NCBI GenBank assembly: GCA_021160955.1
Contig: JAGHBM010000070.1
Span: forward strand, 1 to 12,499
Length of the DNA: 12,499 bases
Reading direction: 5' to 3'
Source: Candidatus Aenigmatarchaeota archaeon
Lineage (GTDB): Archaea; Aenigmatarchaeota; Aenigmatarchaeia; PWEA01; JAGHBM01
The stretch's first letter is position 1. Every line of letters starts with the position of its first letter. The notes under the pieces were generated by a model. The model was given only the letters and a program-made list of their open reading frames with translations. It did not search any database and was not told the DNA's origin. This document shows positions 1 through 6,477 of this stretch, piece after piece. Position numbers and translations under genes: made by a program.

Positions 1-174
1 CTTTTTCTTTTTTTTTTTTTTTTTTAAGAGCTCAAAAATACCTTCTTGAGCATATATTATAAAATCTTGTTTGTAGAAGGTGTTATTCTTTAATGCATAC
101 CATATTTTGGATTTTTCTGTGTATGGAATCTTCTTTTTTTCAAAGCTTTCAAATATTTCCAAAGGAGTTTTCAT
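1..174 (-). CDS. Small unknown protein, 5' part only (runs off the window)
   Basis: An ATG at 172-174 (read on the minus strand) is preceded 5 bases upstream by AGGTGA, a good archaeal ribosome binding site. It opens a frame of 58 codons with no stop before the window edge. The protein begins MKTPLEIFESFEKKK and is rich in Lys, Phe, Tyr and Ile. The last visible residues are eight lysines coded by an 18-base A run (T on the plus strand, positions 8-25). I do not recognise a family. The gene follows polB on the same strand with a 51-base gap that contains its own TATA-like element, so it may be transcribed alone or with polB. The homopolymer could be a slippage or assembly-error site, so the reading frame beyond it is uncertain. 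It could also be a remnant. The ribosome binding site is the main reason to call it a gene. Confidence 0.55.
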   Translation of the reverse strand, partial: MKTPLEIFESFEKKKIPYTEKSKIWYALKNNTFYKQDFIIYAQEGIFELLKKKKKKKK

Positions 175-210
175 TTTAGTCACCTACAGATATAATCAAC
201 CAAGCACGAA

Positions 211-223
211 GATATTTAAATAT
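211..223 (-). promoter_or_regulatory. TATA box for the small gene at 1-174
   Basis: The minus strand reads AATATTTAAATATC here, a near-palindromic archaeal TATA element. It is about 40 bases before the ATG at 174, which leaves room for a short leader carrying the AGGTGA site. It overlaps the intergenic gap immediately after the polB stop at 226. The call rests on base pattern and spacing only. Confidence 0.4.
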
Positions 224-225
224 TG

Positions 226-2577
226 TCATCCGAATCCCTTCAGGCCGAGTTGTTTCCCACCGCCTTTCAGTTCTTCTTTCGTGACCCCAAGAACTTCGAG
301 TACCCTGAGGGCTGCTGGAATGATTTGATGGTCTATATAATATTGTGTGTCAATTCTGTTCAAGTCCATGTCTTCCACGGGTTCGGCGCGGTCACTTATG
401 GAGCCAGATCCTTCCCTTATCACGAACATTATTATTGATCCGGGTCCAACCGATTCTCCCCTCTCCTTCATCTTTTTGGCCGCCACCACATGTGGGCCAA
501 TTTGTTCGTACTCTTCCAAGGATTTTGTGAGTTGTTCGTATATTATGAATTCCTTGAGTTCGATCTCCCGGTTCTTAATTCTTTTAACTACATCTTTGAC
601 GTATTCAACTGCTCCTTTGACATCGTTCTTCTCCAAGATGTATCTCAAGACGTTTCTCTGGACTTCCTTCGCAAGGTTGCACCAGTCCCTTCTAACAGTT
701 TCGAATCCCCTTATGGTCAGATTCCCCTCATCGTCTACGAGGGCATACCTCTTCTTGGCACCCTTCCCACTTTTTGTGACCACGAACAAACCGCGCCTGT
801 AAATTCCTTGGAGGTCGAGTTGCATTATTCCCGGTAGTTCGTTGTTGATTTTCTCCAAGAATTTTTTGGATTTAACTTCAATGTTCTCGGCTTCCAAGAA
901 CACGGAATCGGTGTCTCCATATATAACTTGAAAACCTTCTTTCTCGGCTTCATCTATTATCTTTTTGATGTAAAACCTCCCAAAGGCACTCGCACTCTGT
1001 GCGCATTCAAAACAATACCACTTGCTACCAACGTAGGCCAAGTACCCATAAGTCGAGTTGGCAATTATCTTGAGGGCGTATTGTTCCCTGTCGAGGTCTT
1101 CGCGTTCTTTGGGATCTTTAACTTTTTTCATCTTTTCTTTAACCTCAAACCTTTTCTTTATTATTTCTTCCACGACACTTGAGATGAATCCTTTCTTCTT
1201 TTTACAGAACCAGTATCCAAGTTCCGGAACCTTGTGACCATCGTCTTTACAGCATTCACAGTTCAAAGTTTCCGGACTTATGTTGAAGGTGGCCATTATT
1301 GTTGGATAAAGACTCTTGAAGTCCAAGACGGCTATGTTTTCGTGGAGTCCCTCGATGGGTTCTTTGACGAAACCGCCGGTGTAAGATGGTTTCATTCTCC
1401 TCCTTTGAATGTCTTCGTACTTCGGCTGGTTCGGTATTATTCTATCCTCCGCAACTGCCCTCTTGCTGAGGTACCATTCCACGAGTTGGGAGTAAGTCAT
1501 CCTGGATACATCAAATGGTGGTTGTCCAATCAGTTTTGAAAGCTCCAATATTTGTGGGAATAGTTTTTCTCCGAGCCTGTATGTGAGTTCCGAATCCTTC
1601 AAACAATATTCAACGAATTTTCTCAGGTTCTCGCCCTTCCTCCACGATTCCAACATTTCCTCAAGGTCCATTTCTATCTTTTCATCTCCGAGAATTTCAG
1701 ATGATACTTCCCCGAGTGTCAGTACTTCTGTTTCCATGTGGGGGGATAGTATGTTGGATACAAAACTGAATAGGTCCAAGTGAATCCTTCCCCAAATCTT
1801 GGCCGAGCTAGTCCTCGCCCTCCTAACAAACTTCACTTCAGAACCATCCCTTCCTAAAGAAAGTTTTACCTTGTTTTCCTCGGCTCTCTCTTCGATCATC
1901 TTGAAGTCGAATTCGTCCGAGTTGTAACCAAAAATTACATCCGGATCTTCTTCCACGATGGTTTTGACGAACCTTTCCAAAAGTTCTTTCTCATTTTCGA
2001 CAACTTCAACAAAATTTTGGTAATTGGCATCTTTGTATGTTATCACCTTTCTGAATTTTTCACCGTAGAAGGAGATCATTATTATTTTACTCTTTCCGCC
2101 CTCCTCGTACGTCTCTATATCAAATCCCAGTTTTTTCAGCTTCACTTTTTTGGGTTTCACCTTCTTGATTTTGTTCCCTTCGATTTCAATCCATTCCCCA
2201 GGTGAGATTTGATGATCCATCAAGAATTTTTTTGGAAAACTTATCGCATACTCAAAGAAGTTATCGTGTCCTATTTTATCCTTTAAGATGTCTCTGACCT
2301 TGGTTGTATCTGGGGGTGTTTTCACGTAAACCTTCAGGACCTTTCTTTTGTCACTGTCGACGATCATTTCCAACTTTTCAATCCTTTTCACTTGCTCGAC
2401 TTTTTTAATCTTTTCAACGACCTCGTCGGTGATTTTCTCCGGAACTATGTATAGGTAAGGATCATACTTCAATTCAACGAAAACCGTCTCTCCCTTTTCG
2501 TCTTTTCCAAAAAGTTCTATTTCGGTTTCTCCGTTCTTCACGACGTACCTTGCATCGAGAAGCAGGAATTGTACCAT
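226..2577 (-). CDS. polB: Family-B DNA polymerase (archaeal PolB, replicative, with 3'-5' proofreading)
   Basis: Template-directed DNA polymerase of 783 residues, close to the 775 of Pyrococcus Pol. The N-terminal domain (1 to about 130) is followed by the exonuclease: Exo I DIE at 153-155, Exo II N219-SDEFD224 and Exo III Y324-CLKD328. Polymerase motifs follow in order: A, D419-FKSLYP425; B, K503 to NSTYG at 507-511; C, YGDTDS at 553-558; and KRY at 609-611. All catalytic acids are present, so both activities should work. Cysteines 443/458 and 522/525 sit where the Pyrococcus enzyme has its two disulphides; C440 and C442 are extra. The C-terminus, QLGLKGFG, fits a PCNA-interacting peptide (QxxLxxF). 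No intein sits at motifs A, B or C. The ATG at 2577 lacks a Shine-Dalgarno but has a TATA box about 25 bases upstream, which suggests a leaderless mRNA. The family is certain; which polymerase is the main replicase is inferred. Confidence 0.97.
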   Translation of the reverse strand: MVQFLLLDARYVVKNGETEIELFGKDEKGETVFVELKYDPYLYIVPEKITDEVVEKIKKVEQVKRIEKLEMIVDSDKRKVLKVYVKTPPDTTKVRDILKDKIGHDNFFEYAISFPKKFLMDHQISPGEWIEIEGNKIKKVKPKKVKLKKLGFDIETYEEGGKSKIIMISFYGEKFRKVITYKDANYQNFVEVVENEKELLERFVKTIVEEDPDVIFGYNSDEFDFKMIEERAEENKVKLSLGRDGSEVKFVRRARTSSAKIWGRIHLDLFSFVSNILSPHMETEVLTLGEVSSEILGDEKIEMDLEEMLESWRKGENLRKFVEYCLKDSELTYRLGEKLFPQILELSKLIGQPPFDVSRMTYSQLVEWYLSKRAVAEDRIIPNQPKYEDIQRRRMKPSYTGGFVKEPIEGLHENIAVLDFKSLYPTIMATFNISPETLNCECCKDDGHKVPELGYWFCKKKKGFISSVVEEIIKKRFEVKEKMKKVKDPKEREDLDREQYALKIIANSTYGYLAYVGSKWYCFECAQSASAFGRFYIKKIIDEAEKEGFQVIYGDTDSVFLEAENIEVKSKKFLEKINNELPGIMQLDLQGIYRRGLFVVTKSGKGAKKRYALVDDEGNLTIRGFETVRRDWCNLAKEVQRNVLRYILEKNDVKGAVEYVKDVVKRIKNREIELKEFIIYEQLTKSLEEYEQIGPHVVAAKKMKERGESVGPGSIIMFVIREGSGSISDRAEPVEDMDLNRIDTQYYIDHQIIPAALRVLEVLGVTKEELKGGGKQLGLKGFG

Positions 2578-2596
2578 AAATAGATTTTGTTCAACA

Positions 2597-2608
2597 GAAT
2601 TAAAAAGA
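2597..2608 (-). promoter_or_regulatory. TATA box of polB
   Basis: The minus strand reads TCTTTTTAATTC, centred about 25 bases before the polB ATG. With archaeal TATA-to-start spacing, transcription would begin at or next to the start codon, which agrees with the absence of a ribosome binding site. Confidence 0.4.
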
Positions 2609-2639
2609 TTTAAGACGAAGATTTGTATTCATAATTAAG

Positions 2640-2648
2640 TTTTTAAAT
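2640..2648 (+). promoter_or_regulatory. TATA box of the mscS unit
   Basis: TTTTTAAAT lies about 26 bases before the ATG at 2670, which predicts a leaderless transcript. The 92-base gap between polB and mscS thus holds two divergent promoters. Confidence 0.45.
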
Positions 2649-2669
2649 GATCGAGACGAATTTAAAACC

Positions 2670-3485
2670 ATGGAAACTCTGATGAGCATTTTCGAGAATG
2701 TTCCTTACTTGATGCAAATTATTAAGACGGCTGCAATTATCATCGGTGCTTACCTGATAAACAAGTGGATAATACAAAAATGGATATTCAAAATTGCGAA
2801 AAGAGCCAAGGTCAAAACAAAGGACATAAAGCCACTCAAGAACGTGATGTCCTTCATAATTTACATTGTTGCGATATTCTTTGTTCTTGGTGTTTGGGGA
2901 TTGAAGAGCTCTTTGACCGGGTTAATCGCCGGTGCCGGATTCGCCGGTATCGTTGTTGGTTTTGCAACTCAAGACATAATAGGCAACTTCATGAGTGGTT
3001 TGATATTGATAATTGACAGAAAATTCAACGTTGGAGATGTCGTTGAAATAGCTGGAATATCGGGTAAGGTTCAAGACATAAACGTAAGGACTTCTTCGAT
3101 AATGACTTGGGACGGAGAGCTCGTCATCATACCGAACTCCAAGGTCGCAAATGAGATCATAAAGAACAGAAGTTTGGAGAAACCGTTGATAAGGGTGAGG
3201 ATACCGGTTGGTGTTGAATACGAGTCAGATATGGAAAAGGTCATTAAGGTCTGCAACGATGTCATGGCCAAGATGAAAGAGATAGAAAAGGATCCAAAAC
3301 CACAGGTCGTCTTTCAGGAATTTGGGGATTCCTCTCTCAACTTTGAATTGAGATTCTGGATAAACATGGAGAAGGTCAGTCCACCTGAGATCAAGACAAA
3401 AGTTTCGATGGAGTTGAACAAGGCCCTCAAGAAGGCCAGGATAGGAATACCCTATCCGCACGTAGAAGTCATAATGAAGAAGTGA
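2670..3485 (+). CDS. mscS: MscS-family small-conductance mechanosensitive channel
   Basis: Membrane channel that opens under tension and releases solutes during osmotic downshock. It has 271 residues, near the minimal three-helix MscS size. Membrane segments are seen at about 15-35, 58-78 and 82-115. The third has the family's pore helix pattern, small residues alternating in GAGFAGIVVGFATQD (88-102), then the amphipathic part IGNFMSG with the helix-breaking glycine. The beta domain follows (FNVGDVVEIAGISGKV, 119-134; then IIPNSKV, 153-159) and the C-terminal alpha/beta cage (about 172-270, with PYPHVEV near the end). The start is the only ATG close to the TATA box. It heads a two-gene unit with the next gene 4 bases after its stop. 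Nothing appears truncated. The family is certain; gating behaviour and ion preference cannot be read from the sequence. Confidence 0.95.
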   Translation: METLMSIFENVPYLMQIIKTAAIIIGAYLINKWIIQKWIFKIAKRAKVKTKDIKPLKNVMSFIIYIVAIFFVLGVWGLKSSLTGLIAGAGFAGIVVGFATQDIIGNFMSGLILIIDRKFNVGDVVEIAGISGKVQDINVRTSSIMTWDGELVIIPNSKVANEIIKNRSLEKPLIRVRIPVGVEYESDMEKVIKVCNDVMAKMKEIEKDPKPQVVFQEFGDSSLNFELRFWINMEKVSPPEIKTKVSMELNKALKKARIGIPYPHVEVIMKK

Positions 3486-3489
3486 TTAT

Positions 3490-3927
3490 GTGATAATCAC
3501 CATATGTTCTTCTGCTTTCTTTGCGAAGGAATCTTTTGATATAAAGAAAAAGCTAGAGGATAGAGGTCACACTGTTTTCATCTATCCGGAAGAAATTAAG
3601 ATAGATGATAAGATAATTCACGTGACTGATTTTTACAATATGAGGAAAAACAATCTAACAAACGATTTGGTAAATGTAAAGTCTGTGTTGATCAAAGAAC
3701 ATTTTAAAAATATAGAGAACAGCGATGCTATTTTAGTTTTGAATTTTGATAGGGATGGAGAAGAAGGTTATGTGGGAGGAAACACATTCTTGGAGATGGG
3801 TGTTGCCTACTACTTGAACAAAAAGATATTTCTCTGGAAATTTCCCATGAAGAAATTACCTTATTTTGAAGAGATATTATCGATGAATCCTAGAATAATA
3901 GATGGAGATATTGATAAAATAAAATAG
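3490..3927 (+). CDS. Nucleoside 2-deoxyribosyltransferase-like (Rossmann-type) protein
   Basis: A 145-residue soluble protein starting at GTG, 4 bases after the mscS stop, so probably cotranscribed with it. The first strand, IITICSSAFF (2-11), is followed by a helix. The middle has KEHFKNIENSDAILVLNF (69-86), and then GGNTFLEMGVAYYLNKKIFL (96-115) carries the strongest motif. The order 'SDA-hydrophobic strand, then GGNT/E-G-A helix, then a KKIFL strand' is the pattern of the nucleoside 2-deoxyribosyltransferase superfamily, in which a Glu in this helix is catalytic; E102 would be that residue. The enzyme group exchanges or hydrolyses bases on deoxynucleosides or acts on related nucleotides. 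Substrate is not readable. Codons look more AT-rich than in mscS, so it may be a later arrival. No other start is plausible nearby. The fold class is fairly sure; the activity is inference. Confidence 0.75.
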   Translation: MIITICSSAFFAKESFDIKKKLEDRGHTVFIYPEEIKIDDKIIHVTDFYNMRKNNLTNDLVNVKSVLIKEHFKNIENSDAILVLNFDRDGEEGYVGGNTFLEMGVAYYLNKKIFLWKFPMKKLPYFEEILSMNPRIIDGDIDKIK

Positions 3928-3959
3928 ATCAAGTTTTTGTTTTTAATTTATTCTATTTT
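3921..3959 (+). terminator. Inverted repeat and T-rich run between convergent genes
   Basis: AAAATAGA (3921-3928) and TCTATTTT (3952-3959) are perfect 8-base inverted arms around a T-rich loop (TTTTTGTTTTT, 3934-3944). The element spans the stop codons of both convergent genes (3927 and 3948) in a 20-base gap. The T runs on the plus strand fit archaeal intrinsic termination of the mscS unit. The A/T-only stem is weak, so the T tract probably matters more than the hairpin. Confidence 0.45.
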
Positions 3960-4946
3960 GTACCTCAAAAATGCTGCTATCCCACCCATATTCTTCAACT
4001 TCTCACCGGCTTCATGATGCTCTGATACGATGAGTATTTTCGTTCTCATCTTCTCTGCCAATTCCAGGAGGTCTTCCAATTCTCTAACCATACTTTCAGA
4101 TATCAACAACTCTTCCACGGCACCCATTTCCAGTGCCTTCCTAACATCGTCCTTTCCATAGGTTACCAATCCGTCTTTACTGAGATCTTCAAAGAATTTC
4201 TCAACAATCCTGGTCTCCTCGGATATTCTCGAGTCTTCTGAGACTCTATCAAGAATACCCCTCTTTATGAGCTCTTGAATACCGTTCAGTCCGGCATGGG
4301 AGCAAGAGTCCACGAAGATCTTTTTGTCCAAGTCCATCATTTTCATCAGATCGTCCTTGGCAAATCCAGGACCGGCTATTACGATTTTATCGTAATCCTT
4401 GTTTTTCAAAAATGAGATTATCTCGCCGAAGTATTCCTTGTTACTGGAGCCTCCAAATTCTTTCCCTGCATTTTTGTTTGTTATCTCGGTCAAGACTTTG
4501 ATTTTTTCACCAACTTCGGCGATCGTTGCTTCCCTTTCATCGAGTACGCAGACCAAAACCTTAGGCTGCTTTTTCAAACTTCTCTCCAACTTGTCCAACT
4601 GCCATTTCTTCCATTCTTTTTCCATGGTGAGAATTTTTCCCACGTCCGCTTCCAAACTCTGATAGGAGCCGATGAACTCCTCTGGACCGTCGACTATCTT
4701 TCCGGTGAGCCGTAGCCTTCCCGTATATTCGTGAAACTCCTTTTTCTCGAGGGAAATCTTGACGAAGATCGGTTTTTTCTTGGTCTTCTCTTTCTCGTCT
4801 CCCCTGACGACTTCGGAGCTTCTCAATGCGGTTCCGCTGATCAAGTCACCAACTTCCAATATGCTTTGGAGTTTCCACGCATCTTCAGGATCATCTATCT
4901 TCAATTTTACAATCCCATGCCTCAAATCCTTTTTAAGGAGTTTCAT
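3948..4946 (-). CDS. pelA: Archaeal Pelota (Dom34), ribosome rescue and mRNA surveillance factor
   Basis: Cytoplasmic eRF1-related factor that, with aEF1A/aABCE1, splits ribosomes stalled on mRNA. It has 332 residues, slightly short of the usual 340-360. Domain 1 (1 to about 125) shows DDPEDAWKLQSILEVGD (18-34), FHEYTGRLRLTGKIVDGPEE (71-90) and KEWKKWQLDKL (110-120), all typical Pelota positions. Domain 2 (about 128-245) has IAGPGF (190-195) and HAGLNGIQELIKRG (217-230). Domain 3 (about 246-332) ends with SEHHEAGEKLKNMGGIAAFL (308-327), the Pelota signature. There is no GGQ, as expected: Pelota is not a peptide-releasing factor. The ATG at 4946 has GGTGA 6 bases upstream. The start and this site lie inside one copy of a duplicated 35-bp element that also creates an upstream mini-ORF and a hairpin, so translational control is likely (inference). 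Its 3' end converges on the deoxyribosyltransferase-like gene. Confidence 0.96.
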   Translation of the reverse strand: MKLLKKDLRHGIVKLKIDDPEDAWKLQSILEVGDLISGTALRSSEVVRGDEKEKTKKKPIFVKISLEKKEFHEYTGRLRLTGKIVDGPEEFIGSYQSLEADVGKILTMEKEWKKWQLDKLERSLKKQPKVLVCVLDEREATIAEVGEKIKVLTEITNKNAGKEFGGSSNKEYFGEIISFLKNKDYDKIVIAGPGFAKDDLMKMMDLDKKIFVDSCSHAGLNGIQELIKRGILDRVSEDSRISEETRIVEKFFEDLSKDGLVTYGKDDVRKALEMGAVEELLISESMVRELEDLLELAEKMRTKILIVSEHHEAGEKLKNMGGIAAFLRYKIE

Positions 4947-4972
4947 AAAACTTCACCAACATACTTTATGAA
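4942..4972 (-). promoter_or_regulatory. Start-codon hairpin in the pelA leader
   Basis: In the pelA mRNA, TTCATAAA (4972 to 4965) can pair with TTTATGAA (4949 to 4942). The ATG lies in the right arm and GGTGA in the 15-base loop, so folding would hide the start codon. The mini-ORF stop codon TAA (4968-4966) is in the left arm, so a ribosome finishing the mini-ORF would melt this stem. An identical hairpin covers the mini-ORF start at 4994-5024. The stem is visible; its regulatory role is inferred. Confidence 0.45.
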
Positions 4973-4998
4973 ACGTTGGCTTTTGCCTTGAGTTTCAT
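4966..4998 (-). CDS. Upstream mini-ORF (leader peptide candidate) of pelA
   Basis: The outer repeat copy gives GGTGA (5005-5009 on the plus strand), 6 bases, then ATG at 4998. The frame reads MKLKAKANVS and stops with TAA at 4966-4968, 19 bases before the pelA ATG and in a different frame from pelA. The initiation signal is identical to that of pelA because it is the same duplicated sequence, so ribosomes should use it if it is transcribed. The stop lies inside the left arm of the pelA hairpin. Too short for homology; the ribosome binding site and position are the only support. Confidence 0.5.
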   Translation of the reverse strand: MKLKAKANVS

Positions 4999-5071
4999 AA
5001 AACTTCACCAACATACTTTATGAAGTATTCGAAATCTATGATTTTGTCCGAGTTTGTCAGTTTTCATTACC

Positions 5072-5085
5072 AATTTAAATATTAT
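5072..5085. promoter_or_regulatory. Palindromic TATA element, likely bidirectional promoter
   Basis: AATTTAAATATTAT reads as a TATA box on both strands. On the plus strand it is about 30-40 bases before the ATG at 5113. On the minus strand it would start the pelA transcript near 5050, giving a leader of about 100 bases that includes the whole mini-ORF and both hairpins. No other strong TATA element is seen between pelA and 5113. Confidence 0.4.
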
Positions 5086-5112
5086 TTGCTTCAAATAAAT
5101 AATAGGGAAACT

Positions 5113-6276
5113 ATGGAGTTCACCAAGGTCTTCATAATCGGTTTGACGCTCTTAATCGGGTTTTACGTAATTTTCGGTGGATTCGGATTCGTTCCCACGG
5201 GCTCTTATTCGTACACACCTTCAACGAGAAACATAGTTCATATAGTCGAGCCGTCCAGCGGAGAGATTTTCATAGGCAACGTAAATGTGGAGGATTTCAA
5301 GAAGTTCAACCTGAATGAAAAACCATTCGTGGTTTCAAGAACATTGGAAAAGAAATCTTTGGTTTCTTTCAGAGATTTTTGGGTGAAAAATGGCCTGTTC
5401 AGGAGAAAAGATTATAAGAGGGTCTTCACACTGACTGATGACCAACTGAAGAAGCTGAGAAATTCTACAATTCATGTTCACGTAAACGATACCAACCTCT
5501 ATGGAAGGCTTATCATATATTTGAACAACGAGTTGTTGTTCTCTGGGATTCTTGAGTCCGGCGATGATATCGACATTCCGGTTGAAAAGAATTTGCTCAA
5601 AAAGAAGAACGAATTGGTTGTTATGGCCGAATCGAGTACGTGGAGGATATGGGCACCGACAGTTTACATACTCGATCTCGATTTCATTTCGGAATTCTTT
5701 GGTGAGACTTCTCAGAAATTCAGTTTCACCGTTCCAAAAAGTATAAAGTCCGTCAAGTATTCGAGACTCATATTGGACGTTTCCAACGTGAAAGGCTCTG
5801 GAAGGCTTATAGTCAGGTTGAACAGTAAGACCGTTTTCAACGGGACACCAAAGTCAAGACAGTGGGTAGAATTCAACGATACCGTGAAGTGCGGAGAGAA
5901 CACAATTGAGATGCTTCCTGGGGGAGACGTGACGTTCGAGATAGAGAATGCACAACTAATAATATTTTGGGATAGAAGTGCAAACGAATCCATGGAAATG
6001 AGTTTTCATGTTTCAGGTAGTCAGTATTCGACTCTTCCCGGAAGAATAATATTCAGGATCGGAAAGATATTTGGAAGTCCCTCTTCTTTGCAGGGAGAAA
6101 TTGTTGGGACCGATGGACAATCACACAAGCTTTTGATTCAAGGAGTCATCGAAGAGGGGAAGACTTTGTCGATTGCCCTTCCGAAAAGCTTCGTCGGAGT
6201 GGGTGATAACAAACTCATTCTCTCCGTCAGTGGAGACGGTGGTCTGACGATCTCAGACATCATGATCGAGTACTAG
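5113..6276 (+). CDS. Membrane-anchored extracytoplasmic protein with repeated beta-sandwich domains (unknown function)
   Basis: I do not recognise the family. The protein has 387 residues from the ATG at 5113. One hydrophobic segment (about 6-25, after Lys5) looks like an uncleaved signal anchor, with the rest outside. Three beta-rich units follow: A (101-191), B (201-287) and C (294-387). A and B are repeats: FTL/FTV, then a charged stretch, GRLIIYLNNELLFSG (131-145) against GRLIVRLNSKTVFNG (230-244), then KKNELVVM (164-171) against GENTIEML (261-268), then a closing hydrophobic strand ending in D. C keeps only the second half (IALPKSF...NKLILSV...ISDIMI). This resembles galactose-binding-like jelly rolls, but no ligand residues can be assigned. 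The same frame opens at an ATG at 5020, but that start lacks a binding site, lies upstream of the TATA box and would put 31 residues before the membrane segment. Cys260 is the only cysteine. A structural or attachment role is inference. Confidence 0.8.
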   Translation: MEFTKVFIIGLTLLIGFYVIFGGFGFVPTGSYSYTPSTRNIVHIVEPSSGEIFIGNVNVEDFKKFNLNEKPFVVSRTLEKKSLVSFRDFWVKNGLFRRKDYKRVFTLTDDQLKKLRNSTIHVHVNDTNLYGRLIIYLNNELLFSGILESGDDIDIPVEKNLLKKKNELVVMAESSTWRIWAPTVYILDLDFISEFFGETSQKFSFTVPKSIKSVKYSRLILDVSNVKGSGRLIVRLNSKTVFNGTPKSRQWVEFNDTVKCGENTIEMLPGGDVTFEIENAQLIIFWDRSANESMEMSFHVSGSQYSTLPGRIIFRIGKIFGSPSSLQGEIVGTDGQSHKLLIQGVIEEGKTLSIALPKSFVGVGDNKLILSVSGDGGLTISDIMIEY

Positions 6277-6477
6277 CATGGACATTATTTTGCTGCAATT
6301 TCCCATACAAAATTTTATATAAAGCTCACCTATTTTCTTTTATAGAACTTTTCTTTTTTTTCTGTGGGGATGTGCCATCGAATCAGAGGTGTTTATATCC
6401 AAGAAAAGGAGAAAGGCGTGAATTTAAAAAAGAAACTTTAAAAATAACTCATCACAAATGATTAAATATACAAATAG
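6277..6477. other. 201-base gap: T-rich terminator, several TATA-like sites, possible micro-ORF
   Basis: After the stop at 6276 there is a TATA-like TTTATATAAA (6314-6323), then T-rich runs up to 6361 (TTCTTTTTTTT at 6351-6361) that could end the upstream transcript. A less AT-rich patch (6362-6420) contains ATG at 6370 after GGGG, opening 23 codons (MCHRIRGVYIQEKEKGVNLK onward) that end at 6441. CTTTAAAAATA (6436-6446) is about 35 bases before the GTG at 6478 and is the best promoter for the large gene. A second A/T-rich site, ATTAAATATA (6461-6470), is too close to serve. No known RNA family is recognised. Confidence 0.4.

Larger units (their letters stand above)
4938..5024. repeat. Perfect 35-bp tandem direct repeat (52-bp period) at the pelA start
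   Basis: Positions 4938-4972 and 4990-5024 are identical over 35 bases and separated by 17 bases. Each copy holds an internal inverted repeat: TTCATAAA and TTTATGAA, 8-base perfect arms separated by 15 bases (4942-4949/4965-4972 and 4994-5001/5017-5024). On the minus strand each copy contains GGTGA followed 6 bases later by ATGAAACTC. The copy nearest the gene supplies the pelA start; the outer copy supplies the start of a mini-ORF. It looks like a recent local duplication of the translation start region, or a maintained control element. An assembly error cannot be excluded. Confidence 0.9.

Noticed and set aside
1217..1330. Intein or zinc-domain insertion in PolB around residues 417-458
   Set aside because: The extra cysteines (C440, C442) lie in a stretch of normal length for archaeal PolB; no splicing motifs are present.
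226..2577. Several plus-strand open frames of 60-150 codons inside polB
   Set aside because: All lie antisense to a complete, motif-verified polymerase and have no binding sites or sensible protein composition.
4938..5024. CRISPR-like array (35-base repeat, 17-base spacer)
   Set aside because: Only two repeats, a spacer too short for CRISPR, and one copy is part of the pelA coding start. A local duplication explains it better.
5020..5112. Start of the 5113-6276 gene at ATG 5020
   Set aside because: No ribosome binding site, the ATG lies inside the pelA leader repeat, it is upstream of the TATA element, and it would add 31 residues before the membrane anchor.
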